Shown one piece after another: positions 38,701 to 45,471 of a stretch of 45,471 nucleotides of DNA. The DNA is from Intoshia linei (lineage: Eukaryota > Orthonectida > Rhopaluridae): the NCBI GenBank assembly GCA_001642005.1, contig LWCA01000163.1, positions 1 to 45,471 on the forward strand. The letters run 5' to 3'. Position 1 is the first letter of the stretch. Every line of letters begins with the position of its first letter. The notes under the pieces were generated by a model. It saw only the letters and a list, made by a program, of their open reading frames with translations. It was not told the origin of the DNA and made no database searches. Position numbers and translations under genes: made by a program.

Positions 38701-41253
38701 TTTAAATAATTATTTTAATATAAATTTTAATTGATTATAATTATAATCTGAAGTAAACAAATCTGTTTTGCAGGCTTTATGTCAAATATGAACACTAATA
38801 TTTATGAATTTTGGCAATAACCCACAAAAATTATTCAAAAATTCACTAGTTGTCGATTTTTGCTGTAGTACCACGATATTCTTTTATTTTAAAACGTAAA
38901 TTTGTAGGCTTTTATAGCAATTGATGTTGATAAAAAAGGGATATTACCTAAAAAATCTTTTAAACAAATTATAAAAATATTTTGTATGGATTTGAATACA
39001 AAACAATTTAAAGAATTGTTCGAACGTTTAAGCATGAATGGAACAAAGGATACAGTTGAATATACTAAATTTTTAAATTACATTTCTCAAGGGAAAGAAA
39101 ACGTTGAGGTATATTTGATTATTTGACCAGTACCACAGTTAAATAAATATTAATTCAATTAATTTAAATGTTATATGAAGTGTTATAAACATTTTTTATA
39201 TATTGGCTACATTGGCAAATGTTTGATTAATTTTAAGTTAATTGCAACAGTAAAAAGTTGGGGAACACTGAGCTATAGAGTTTATGTTTTTAATTTAGTT
39301 TTAGCTCTTTTTGTTTCGTTTATAAAGACTATAAAATGTATCTTTTTTGAATAGATTTTTTGATATTTTGGATATTTACATGTTTTTAAAAGTTTTATGT
39401 TGATAAATAATGATTATCGCAAATTATGTATTTCATCATTTTGTAGACAACCAAGAGTCAATCCACAACAAAATACGTTCTCAGTGAAGATGATGTACAT
39501 TTGTTAGATTATTTAAAAAAACAAATACAAAATAACCACAAAGATATTACCTCCACTTTTAAATGCGCTTGTCACAGTGAAAGCGTGGATATGTCGACTT
39601 TTATGAAATTATTGTCACCATATTTAACGGAATTGTGTGACGATAAGGTAGAAATAAATTTTTAGAATTATCAATTGTTTAGTTATCGCACTTGATGAAT
39701 GAATTATTGGTGGAAGAATTTAAGGAGGATAAAATCGACTGGAAGAAATACTTTGACTCATTGGTAAAGCCAATTGAAACTAAGGATGAAGATTCGACCG
39801 AGTTTATCAATAATAATAGTCTACATGACAAAACTAATAAAATTGAAGGTATTAACACAATTCAGAATACTCAGACTCAAAAATTTGAAGGTAGCATTAA
39901 AAGCAACAATTTTACTTGCACCTCTATGCTTTCTAAATACACGGCAAGATCGGTAATTTTTAATTATAATCTATTTTAATGAAATTTCTAAATTATAAAC
40001 AAACGATTTTAGGTAAATAAGAGTCAATTTTTTAACCAAATCTTAAATGGGAATTTTCAGATTATGTTTTTTACCTAACTTTGAGCAGAATTTATTGATT
40101 ATTTTTTGAAAATTTTCTTTTAAGGGTTGGTTAAAAAAAATCTTAAAAAACGATCCGTTTAGAGTTTTGTAACAAAATAATCGGAAATTCCATTCTATTT
40201 TTTGTTAAAAAAATAATCTGGAAATACTTTTCAAGAGTTGTATAAAAAAAATCTTAAAAAAAACCCTCCCCTTTAAGGTTTGGTAAAAAAATAATTTGAA
40301 ATTTTCAATTTATTGCTTGTTAAAAAAATAATCTGGAAATATCCTTCAAAAGTTTCATCAAAAAAAATCTTAAAGAAAACCCTCCCCTTTAAGGTTTGGT
40401 AAAAAAATAATCTGAAAATATCCTTCAATTTTTCTTTTAAAAAAAATCTTTAAAAAACCCTCTCCTTTCAGATTTGTTAAAAAAATAATCTGAAATTTCC
40501 TTCATCTGTTATAATAATAATTTAACAACTTATTTATAGTTTACAAGCGACGCTTCCGCTACATCTGATTTTGTCAACGCACAAAATGTTGACAATAAAA
40601 TTGAAAAATTGGTGAAAAAAAATTGGCGAAAACTTTTTAAAGCATTTAAAGAACAAGATAAATTATTAAATGGTCATATATCTAACGAAAATTTTAGAGG
40701 TAATATATTACATACTATATTCCAGCGGTTTCCAAAAAAAATGAGGCACCTTTTCATGAATATTTTATATCCATTTTCGTTAACCCTTAGAAACGCACCC
40801 ATAAAATATTTTTTGAAAATGTTATACAATTTATTTAATGTAATCGTAGATGCAATGCTATCAATCAACAGTACAATTCCGATAGAATTAATCAATAAAT
40901 TAATTTCAAAATATGACATTTACAGTAATAGCAAAATAAATTACCGAGAATTTATAAAATATTTTGTAATCAAAAAATGCGAAACGATCAAAGAGGAAAT
41001 GTATGATGATAGTTTTCGCAATCGAATAAAAATGTTCATGAAAGATAATTGGAAAGAAATTAGACGGAGATTTCTTGTTTGTGATTCAAAGCGTTCTGGG
41101 CATATAACCATTGATCAATTTCGATTTATTCTTAGAGAAATGAATATTAATCTTGATGAAATGGAATTTATTCATTTACTAGACCAATATGATACCAATT
41201 TTGATGGACAAATTGCATACAACAAATTTATTGCAAATTTTCTTAAAAAATAA
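27357..41253 (+). CDS. EFCAB6: Multi-EF-hand protein, probable EFCAB6
   Basis: Exons: 27357-27471, 27568-27647, 29597-29716, 30546-30577, 30852-30918, 31000-31136, 31230-31419, 31484-31632, 31825-31945, 32156-32326, 32382-32453, 32497-32657, 32802-32975, 35136-35223, 35269-35352, 35392-35661, 36100-36344, 37236-37332, 37663-38015, 38105-38260, 38306-38468, 38908-39108, 39447-39647, 39683-39952, 40540-40699, 40850-41253. Total 4,281 nt, 1,426 aa, close to the roughly 1,500 aa of vertebrate EFCAB6. The protein is a chain of paired EF-hands, most with degenerate calcium loops, as in EFCAB6, which is known from ciliary and sperm doublet microtubules. The ATG has an in-frame TAA 15 nt upstream. 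Least certain: the fourth exon (30546-30577), the join at 38468, and whether 40700-40849 is spliced. Confidence 0.75.
27961..28522 (-). mobile_element. Mariner/Tc1-type element, deletion derivative, in EFCAB6 intron 2
   Basis: The ends GTATTTATATTTGTTTTTGTAC and, inverted, GTGCAAAAAC...AAATATAAATAC match 21 of 22. The match extends inward over about 40 bp (AGTGCAAAAACTTTTCTG). TA dinucleotides sit at both ends. The right end carries one extra copy of a roughly 25-bp unit with a TGCAAAAAC box, so the two ends are asymmetric. A transposase remnant fills the middle. Confidence 0.8.
27965..28440 (-). pseudogene. Tc1/mariner-type DDE transposase remnant
   Basis: The catalytic domain is recognisable: YFIDEAGFNISMRCKRDRAL carries the first Asp. 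The expected second Asp (usually MDN) is Asn in FIMNNVGLHK, and LPPYSPFFNKVQKLF has Gln where the third acidic residue of NPIE is expected. The N-terminal helix-turn-helix domain is deleted, since the inverted repeat follows almost directly. Inactive. Confidence 0.8.
28930..29430 (+). repeat. Dispersed repeat family A copy in EFCAB6 intron 2
   Basis: Contains AATATTGGTTGATAATATAT, TTTTTCACTGGAAATGCGTAG, TATATCAACTGGAATAAGC and the end AAATAAACGGGAACACACAG. Forward orientation. A 74-codon minus-strand frame inside it is incidental. Confidence 0.7.
29821..30142. mobile_element. Short non-autonomous element, possible hAT-type
   Basis: Starts CAGGGGCGGATCCAAG; near its right end is CTTGAATCTGTCCTG, whose reverse complement CAGGACAGATTCAAG is similar. 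AGTTAAAGT occurs on both sides (29812-29820 and 30143-30151). If that is the duplication, the element ends about 10 bp after CCTG, so the right boundary is uncertain. Lies in EFCAB6 intron 3. Confidence 0.5.
30321..30386. repeat. Inverted repeat (hairpin)
   Basis: GTGATCACCAT (30321-30331) and its exact reverse complement ATGGTGATCAC (30376-30386) enclose 44 nt that also contain ATCACC/GGTGA sub-repeats. Could be the ends of a tiny MITE. In EFCAB6 intron 3. Confidence 0.7.
30546..31419 (+). CDS. EFCAB6: EFCAB6 exons 4-7, including the one near-canonical EF loop
   Basis: Exon 6 (31000-31136) has the best calcium loop of the protein: DYNCDGKINRND, with Asp1, Asn3, Asp5, Gly6, Ile8 and Asp12, followed by a partner half-hand in exon 7 (RHDFHHRGIVDYSEFLQRLG). 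The YSEFLQRLG ending is typical of EFCAB6-like repeats. Exon 4 is small and uncertain: 30546-30577 with donor AT|GTGGAT gives correct phases; 30566-30590 with donor A|GTAATT is an alternative if exon 5 starts at 30857. Confidence 0.72.
31484..32975 (+). CDS. EFCAB6: EFCAB6 exons 8-13: degenerate EF-hand pairs
   Basis: Exons 31484-31632, 31825-31945, 32156-32326, 32382-32453, 32497-32657 and 32802-32975. The pattern helix-loop-helix, loop, F-(x)2-F is visible (ALDPQHTNFINYHQFVKFF), but acidic ligand positions are mostly lost. Small introns of 55 and 43 nt flank exon 11. Exon 13 is followed by a 2.16-kb intron with a complete hAT-type element. Confidence 0.72.
33441..34146. mobile_element. hAT-type non-autonomous element with perfect 8-bp duplication
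   Basis: Left end CAGTGATTCCCAAAGTGGTCC; right end AAAGTTTGGAAACCACTG. The flanks CTCTAAGA (33433-33440) and CTCTAAGA (34147-34154) are identical. Length 706 bp. No transposase-like frame. Lies in EFCAB6 intron 13 (32976-35135), which also has family B sequence at 33110-33410. Confidence 0.88.
35136..36344 (+). CDS. EFCAB6: EFCAB6 exons 14-17
   Basis: Exons 35136-35223, 35269-35352, 35392-35661 and 36100-36344. EF-like loops: YSKSKRGKITKTDF; NFNEKGSLNYDQFL; KLDFNHVGYLTCLNFKRLF. Introns 14 and 15 are 45 and 39 nt. Phases 2-0-0-0-2 agree. Confidence 0.75.
35662..36099. other. EFCAB6 intron 16 with a hAT-like terminus
   Basis: 438-nt intron. Around 35980-36030 the sequence GGGCTGG...GCGAGCCATAGTTTGCCCATCTATAG resembles one end of a hAT MITE (compare 1330-1384). 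No partner end seen. Confidence 0.4.
36485..36690 (-). repeat. Dispersed repeat family A, short copy in EFCAB6 intron 17
   Basis: Begins GTGTGTGTATGTTACCGTTT and continues through AAACTTCACATTTCAATTAC and CCCAAACTCACATCTTACGG, matching the reverse complement of the 29270-29420 part of another copy. Confidence 0.65.
36794..36920 (+). repeat. hAT-like terminal segment, copy 2
   Basis: Starts CAGGGGTGTTAGACTCAATT, then TTGCTTGGCGGGCC, with a poly-A-rich interior. Inverted relative to 24595-24719. In EFCAB6 intron 17. Confidence 0.55.
37236..38468 (+). CDS. EFCAB6: EFCAB6 exons 18-21
   Basis: Exons 37236-37332, 37663-38015, 38105-38260 and 38306-38468. Exon 19 has IYDEDNKGELSFPKFISKL, exon 20 FDTKKKGYLIKSDIIHGL. 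The donor of exon 19 is ATT GT|GTAATT, giving Val with the first base of exon 20. Exon 21 reads to TAA at 38487-38489 if unspliced; the donor AAT|GTAGAG at 38469 is phase 0 and matches the next exon, so I favour continuation. Confidence 0.7.
38908..39952 (+). CDS. EFCAB6: EFCAB6 exons 22-24
   Basis: Exons 38908-39108, 39447-39647 and 39683-39952, all phase 0. Exon 22 starts within an EF-hand (AFIAIDVDKKGILPKKSFKQ), so a short upstream helix exon may be missing. The intron between exons 23 and 24 is 35 nt (39648-39682). Exon 24 has a polar, probably disordered Asn/Thr/Lys stretch after the EF-like part. Confidence 0.68.
40110..40510. repeat. Tandem array of family B in EFCAB6 intron 24
   Basis: Four imperfect units, each with AATCTT(A)AA(A)AAA(C)CCTC(C)CCTTTAAG, then GGTTTGGTAAAAAAATAATC and TGAAAT; units are spaced about 75-120 bp apart. 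Diverged single copies lie at about 14790-15000, 17090-17320 and 33110-33410. Confidence 0.7.
40540..41253 (+). CDS. EFCAB6: EFCAB6 exons 25-26: C-terminal EF-hands
   Basis: The last two hands are the most regular: CDSKRSGHITIDQF and YDTNFDGQIAYNKF. Loop position 12 is Gln and Lys instead of Glu, so calcium affinity is doubtful. Positions 40700-40849 start GTAATA and end CGTAG. Removing these 150 nt restores a continuous EF helix (ENFRDAMLSINSTIPIELIN). The segment is a multiple of three and stop-free, so it is either a spliced intron or a 50-residue in-frame insert. Stop at 41251-41253; an AATAAA overlaps it. Confidence 0.8.
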   Translation, partial: FTSDASATSDFVNAQNVDNKIEKLVKKNWRKLFKAFKEQDKLLNGHISNENFRGNILHTIFQRFPKKMRHLFMNILYPFSLTLRNAPIKYFLKMLYNLFNVIVDAMLSINSTIPIELINKLISKYDIYSNSKINYREFIKYFVIKKCETIKEEMYDDSFRNRIKMFMKDNWKEIRRRFLVCDSKRSGHITIDQFRFILREMNINLDEMEFIHLLDQYDTNFDGQIAYNKFIANFLKK

Positions 41254-41820
41254 AATGATTCAATTTTAGTTATTTTTATTATATACCGTTTTATTAATTA
41301 CCTTTTTGTTTGTGTTTAGTCAATTTCTACCGTCCAATTTATTTAGTTGTAGTTAGATTTTGAATTCAATTCAATTTAAGAATTTAATTAACTAATAAAT
41401 TGCGCCAAGTGATTTTTTTGATAACAGGTAATTTTTTGTTAAGATAATTTTATTAATATGCTTACAGCCTGTCTGAATTAACATTTAGTTCAAAAAAATT
41501 ACTCATACAAAATGTCAAATTTTCTGATTTGGCACACTTTTAGGAGTATTTTAAAAAAAAAATTAAAAAAATTCTTAGTACCATTTTTGAGTAAAGGTCA
41601 AAAATGTATATTTTTCTCAAAAAATTTATATAGATGGAGATTTTAATGTCTTAAAACTTTTGAATTCAAATTTTTTTAATTTTGAAAGACTTCAAACATC
41701 TTGTAAAAGTTATTTGAAATGGCAGATATGTATAATATATAGTCATATAATAATATATATAATCTCAGTATCAGTGAATATTGAGCAAAAAATTTATTAA
41801 CATTTCAACTTAAAAAACTT
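41254..41820. other. Intergenic sequence downstream of EFCAB6
   Basis: AT-rich and noncoding as far as I can see. A poly(A) signal overlaps the EFCAB6 stop. Nothing else recognised. Confidence 0.5.
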
Positions 41821-41849
41821 ATGGTTAGTAGAAGAAAATTATTAGATAT

Positions 41850-42470
41850 GCTTGCTAGCATAGTCTTGTACTGATTTTAGGAACTGCTGACCATATTTAT
41901 CCACATTAACTTGAGAAACTGAGTATTTATTCCACGTTTTTTTGAAATTTGCATGTACTGCCTCTGATGTTTGTTCAGACCAATAGCCAAGACTTGAATT
42001 TTTTTGGTCACAGAAATCTGCTATGTGAAAAAATACATCATGTAATTTTGGTGTGATTCTTATGTTTAAGTTCAGTCAATTTTGTTTTAGTTAAGTCTTT
42101 CGAAAATTTTCAATTTTTTAATTTATTGGTAAGACAGTGGCAAAACAAGTTTAGACAACTAATTGAAATCATTCAAAGCTTTTATAAATTCTACTTTTGG
42201 ACAGTTGAATTCTGTAATCAATAGTTCAGTTTTTTGTGTTTCAATGTTTAATTTTTCCAAACTTTTATCACATTTTCGTAATTCTCAGGAATAAATAATT
42301 TTTTTGACACTTCAAAATCACTAACTCCTGTTTTTGGACGTCCAGAAGAATTACGTTTTTTAATTTTAGGAACACCATTATTACTATTGAAATTGAATAA
42401 TAATTGTGATAGGCAAATTGTGCATGAACAAGTTTTGTTCAGCGAAGAAGACTTATGATAAGTGACACAT
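41850..42470 (-). pseudogene. Decayed transposon-type ORF remnant, family not named
   Basis: Minus strand. The best-preserved part (about 41850-42065) reads PKLHDVFFHIADFCDQKNSS, then LGYWSEQTSEAVHANFKKTW, then YSVSQVNVDKYGQQFLKSVQ and a stop after SKHI. The LG..SEQ..EA(V/I)H...W..Y...YG..LL(K/R)AV pattern recurs in multicopy transposon-like ORFs of invertebrate genomes, but I cannot name the superfamily. Upstream (42240-42430) a basic KKRNSSGRPKTGVSDFEVSK stretch fits the same protein. Frameshifts and stops separate the parts. Confidence 0.55.
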
Positions 42471-42705
42471 CATAAATAACGCATCTATTTTTTAGTAACT
42501 AAAATAAATTTTTTACTGTTTAAATTGTATTATGCATTGTTGACTTTGTAAAATAAAATTAAATTTATTATTTACATTATCGAAATAAAGCGAAATTTTT
42601 AAAATATAATAATTAAAATCATAATATTAACGTTTAAATTTTCCATTACAAGTTGTAATTTACAACACTAAAAAAATGTTGTTATGAATAGCGTTTACTG
42701 TAGTA

Positions 42706-42877
42706 CAGTAATGTTTCGATTATGAATAATGTACAACGTAAAATTTTAGTTTATTTGGAGTTAAATGTAAAGTCAAAATTACATATTTATGATTGCAAAA
42801 AATATTTTTGGCTTAAATTTGTTTCTATATAAACTAAAATTTAACGTTGTACATTATTCATAATCGAAACATTACTG
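42706..42877. mobile_element. Pogo/Tigger-like MITE with long inverted repeats
   Basis: Nearly the whole of each end is an inverted repeat of about 48 bp: CAGTAATGTTTCGATTATGA... and ...TCATAATCGAAACATTACTG, almost perfect. TA flanks both sides (42704-42705 and 42878-42879). Length 172 bp, no coding. CAGT termini with TA targets fit pogo-type elements. Confidence 0.85.
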
Positions 42878-43048
42878 TATACAGAAATGAGAATTTACAA
42901 AAATTGAGATAAATAAACTCCCCAAAATTATGTTAAAAACATAAGTTTCTTCGATTCATATTGTTTTAAATAGATTAATAATGAAACATTCAAAACATTT
43001 TCAACGTATCCTAAAATATTTTTTGAACAAACTATGCATTGCATAGTG

Positions 43049-43521
43049 CATTGGTTTTCAACCGAGGGTCGTGAGAATTTGAAAATTTTATGAATACATT
43101 TTGTGTACACATCATGTATTTACGATTGATTTAATATTGCTACTATATTTACCGTCAACTTATCTGTGTGAAGCAGGATTTTATACGCGTGTTCATATAA
43201 AAACAAACTCAATAAACAGATTGAATTTTAAGGATGATATGAGGCTCGCCTTATCGCATACACTGCCCAGAATATCAATAATTGTATCTAAAATGGAACC
43301 TCAAATTTCACATGAAGAAAATAAATTTGGTTATTATAATAATACATTGTACTGATTGTATTGCTCAGTGAGCAGTGCTTACTGATATATAAAATTTAAA
43401 TAAAATTGATTATGAATTTTTAATATTTTCATTTATGTGAACTGATGTGATGTTTGGAGTATATAGAAAATTTTTGATGTTTATAAGGGGATTGCGAACA
43501 CAAAAAGGTTGAAAACCACTG
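43049..43521 (+). mobile_element. hAT deletion derivative with perfect 8-bp target duplication
   Basis: Left end CATTGGTTTTCAACCGAGGG; right end GGTTGAAAACCACTG, whose reverse complement is CAGTGGTTTTCAACC. The flanks GCATAGTG (43041-43048) and GCATAGTG (43522-43529) are identical. Length 473 bp. It carries the open C-terminal transposase segment described separately. Confidence 0.9.
43110..43355 (+). pseudogene. hAT transposase C-terminal fragment
   Basis: Reads LPSTYLCEAGFYTRVHIKTN, then INRLNFKDDMRLALSHTLPR, the conserved C-terminal motif of ZBED-like hAT transposases (YPSTYLCEAGFS...RNRLN.E.DLRLALS). Uninterrupted to TGA at about 43353, but the catalytic region and zinc finger are deleted, so it is not functional as a transposase. 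Confidence 0.85.
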
Positions 43522-43837
43522 GCATAGTGTCATATAACCCAACGATCTCTTTAAAACTCTTGACTTAATATTTAAAAAATAACACATTAAGTAGTTATTA
43601 TATTAAAGAATATAATTTTTTAATGCTTGATTTGGAAAAATAACAATTACAGTAAGTTCGATACTGATTATATTCAGTTTAAATTTTAAACAATTTTCTG
43701 GTGTCAGTTAATGAACCCTTTGTTTATATGAGTTATTTTTACAAAACGAACAATATATTGTGAGAAGATTTTTATAAAATATATAAAACCACTACAATAA
43801 TATTAAATATTTATTTCTTCCATTTGAGATTTCGTGA

Positions 43838-44050
43838 GCAATTATGACAGCGGCAGTGATAACAGAAACAGTAGCCTTAGCAACAGATATAGTAGCAGTA
43901 GCAGCAGTGGTAATTTTAGCAACACAAGCGGCACACAAACAAAAAATTCCACATCCAGTGCCAATAGTAACCCCTTGAACTCTGTTGATCAGCAATCCAA
44001 TAAGTATAATGTCTTGAAAAGGTATAATAGAATGCATATTTTGAATTCTT
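43838..44050 (+). other. Ser/Asn-rich low-complexity open frame, possible exon
   Basis: AGY/AAY-rich sequence, locally less AT-rich than its surroundings, open for about 70 codons: NYDSGSDNRNSSLSNRYSSS and so on to a stop near 44050. It could be an exon of an unseen gene (possible acceptor ...GTGAG|CAATTATG, possible donor AAAAG|GTATAA), or a decayed trinucleotide repeat. The opposite strand reads Ala/Thr/Val-rich, which is the expected shadow. No homology recognised. Confidence 0.3.
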
Positions 44051-44390
44051 GATTTCTAATATAATAAAACTGAATTAATTTAGTTAACGTTAATTTCATT
44101 ATGTTACATTTTTATACTGCTCGAGTAATTTTTTATAGGGTTTAAATTCAATCTGTTAGGGAGCAAATCCATCAATTTTCCTCAACTAATGCCATTTTCT
44201 AAGAGAAATGATCGCGTATACGACGATGCATGTGAAGGTGCATTGTCATGCATAAATATGCAATTATTTTTAAAATTTTCGTTTTTCGAATTCAACTATG
44301 GAATGTAGTGTTGAGCCATAAATTCTGTGTAATTAAATATGAAAATTTAAAAATATAATAATAATAACTATTACAACTTCGAATTTATTT

Positions 44391-44966
44391 TCACGTCACT
44401 GGGAACTCTATTGGCCCTAATACCTCATTAACGATTATGCCTGCCCAAAACATTATACCACCACCACCTTGTTGACGACGCATTACTGATGGTACTTTAG
44501 CGTTATTTAGTACCCAACCTTTTGACCACCCATCCGGGCTATCAAGAGTTGCACAACATTCATCTGTAAATATTACGGATTGGAAATAGGTCTTTAAATT
44601 AGTTCTAGCCCATTTCATCCTTTTTTCTTTGTGAATAGGCTTCAAAATCGGTCTTCTAAGAGCTTTTTTAAAACTCTACATCGTCTGCTTCTAGGTACAT
44701 GTTGCAGCCGAAAATAATCTTAAACTCGTCGCAAGTGGTGTCACAATCACTTCTTTCTTAATAATTCGTAATTGTCTAGGTGAAAGTATCTTATTTCGAC
44801 CACTATTTGACCTGTCATTCTTTTTAGACGAATCTTCTAACCATTTTTTAATAATGCGATGATCACGTTCCAGACATCGTGATATTAGTAGAATACTTTT
44901 TCCTCTTGCCATTAAACCAACTCTTTGGTTCTTTTCTTCTATATTAAAGTTGTTTTTGTTTCTCAT
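44391..44966 (-). pseudogene. Tc1-like transposase, frameshifted and 3'-truncated
   Basis: The N-terminal part (44691-44966) carries a paired-type helix-turn-helix (RVGLMARGKSILLISRCLER, then DHRIIKKWL). After a frameshift and loss of sequence near 44646-44690, the catalytic part resumes: KRMKWARTNLKTYFQSVIFT with DE (first catalytic Asp), then DSPDGWSKGWV and RRQQGGGGIMFWAGI. It ends at 44391 before the second Asp and the Glu. Inactive. Confidence 0.82.
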
Positions 44967-45172
44967 TTAAGATTTGCATAATATTTTGACATACTTAACA
45001 ATATAAAAAAACGATAATATGTAAATAAAAATTTTTTATTTGAATTAAATAAATATTTAATTTTCTAATACATATTGAATCAATTAATGAGAAAAAAATA
45101 TAAGTTTTAATCATTTGTAGACTGAATTACACAACTTTTAGTGATTTGCATAATATTTTGGTACAACCAATA
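44391..45172 (-). mobile_element. Partial Tc1-like transposon with IR/DR-type end
   Basis: GGTTGTACCAAAATATTATG at the outer end (about 45150-45172, minus) is echoed about 175 bp inward as TATGTCAAAATATTATGCAAATC, just before the transposase start. This resembles the inverted-repeat/direct-repeat end of Tc1-like elements. The element is cut at about 44391; the other end is missing. Confidence 0.65.
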
Positions 45173-45296
45173 ACGAATTTATAAAATTAAATTTATATTA
45201 ACTGAAACGTTATTTTTTTTATTGATAATTGTTACAAATTGAACATAAAATGGTAAAAAGAAAAACTACATTCAGTAGCTAACAGTCCAAAATAAT

Positions 45297-45440
45297 GAAG
45301 ATGAGACGTCTCAATGAGTCTCAAAAAGAATATGATATCCGAAATAGGTAAGACAACAATTGTTTTTTTAATTAATCATCGTACTGTATTCATTCTGATT
45401 TACATTTAGGAAAATTTTCATTCAGAATTTGAATAATAAA
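45297..45440 (+). CDS. Possible first exons of a small or continuing gene
   Basis: ATG at about 45297 opens MKMRRLNESQKEYDIRNR up to a good donor AG|GTAAGA. An acceptor TTTAG follows about 60 nt later and continues in phase (KIFIQNLNNK) to a TAA about 35 nt before the window ends. Splice signals resemble those of the real genes here, but the peptide is short and unrecognised. It may be chance. Confidence 0.25.
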
Positions 45441-45471
45441 ATTTTATTTTAATGCTTTTGACTGTAATAAT

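Noticed and set aside
40110-40510. Tandem repeats considered as a CRISPR-like array
   Set aside because: Units are long, imperfect and without unique spacers, and lie in a eukaryotic intron; an ordinary degenerate tandem repeat.
43792-44037. Ala/Val/Thr-rich minus-strand frame that looks like a membrane protein
   Set aside because: Complement of the AGY/AAY-rich repeat on the plus strand; its hydrophobicity follows from the repeat composition.
1-45471. tRNA, rRNA and snRNA genes
   Set aside because: Reading both strands by eye, I saw no cloverleaf box A/B pair and no rRNA-like conserved block; a covariance-model scan would be needed to exclude them formally.

Overview
The window is AT-rich eukaryotic nuclear DNA. 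Its genes are split into many exons with GT...AG introns, and the acceptors are almost all (A/T)TTTAG. I could splice two genes completely by hand, and reading frame is kept across every junction. A third gene is present only as its 3' end. The rest is transposon debris, both between genes and inside the longer introns.

Layout: (1) 41-1885, plus strand, 3' end of an unrecognised gene. (2) 2087-23913, minus strand, a complete talin gene of 30 coding exons and about 3,049 aa, with F0-F1-F2-F3 FERM head, linker, long rod, C-terminal actin-binding (THATCH/I-LWEQ) domain and dimerisation helix. (3) 23914-27356, divergent intergenic region holding a fragment of a Ty3/gypsy-type integrase and repeats. 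(4) 27357-41253, plus strand, a multi-EF-hand gene of about 26 exons and about 1,426 aa that best fits EFCAB6. (5) 41254-45471, a transposon graveyard (unidentified transposase-like remnant, pogo-type MITE, hAT deletion derivative, partial Tc1-like element). Within introns and spacers lie hAT, CACTA-like and mariner-like elements, several with visible target-site duplications, plus two dispersed repeat families.

Organism: talin points to an animal or close relative. EFCAB6 is known as a ciliary/sperm microtubule-associated EF-hand protein, so cilia are likely. Both proteins are very divergent, and many introns are only 34-49 nt. Together this suggests a fast-evolving, reduced animal, for example an orthonectid-like parasite. 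The lineage is inference; the gene identities are not.

The two large genes are head to head, 3.4 kb apart, and talin is tail to tail with the first gene (about 200 bp between stop codons). There is no sign that they share a pathway: talin links integrin-type receptors to actin, while EFCAB6 belongs to the axoneme. I found no RNA genes, no CRISPR and no new gene system. The most notable points are the enlarged, divergent talin with changed integrin-contact residues, the micro-introns, and nested transposons that can be read at base resolution.
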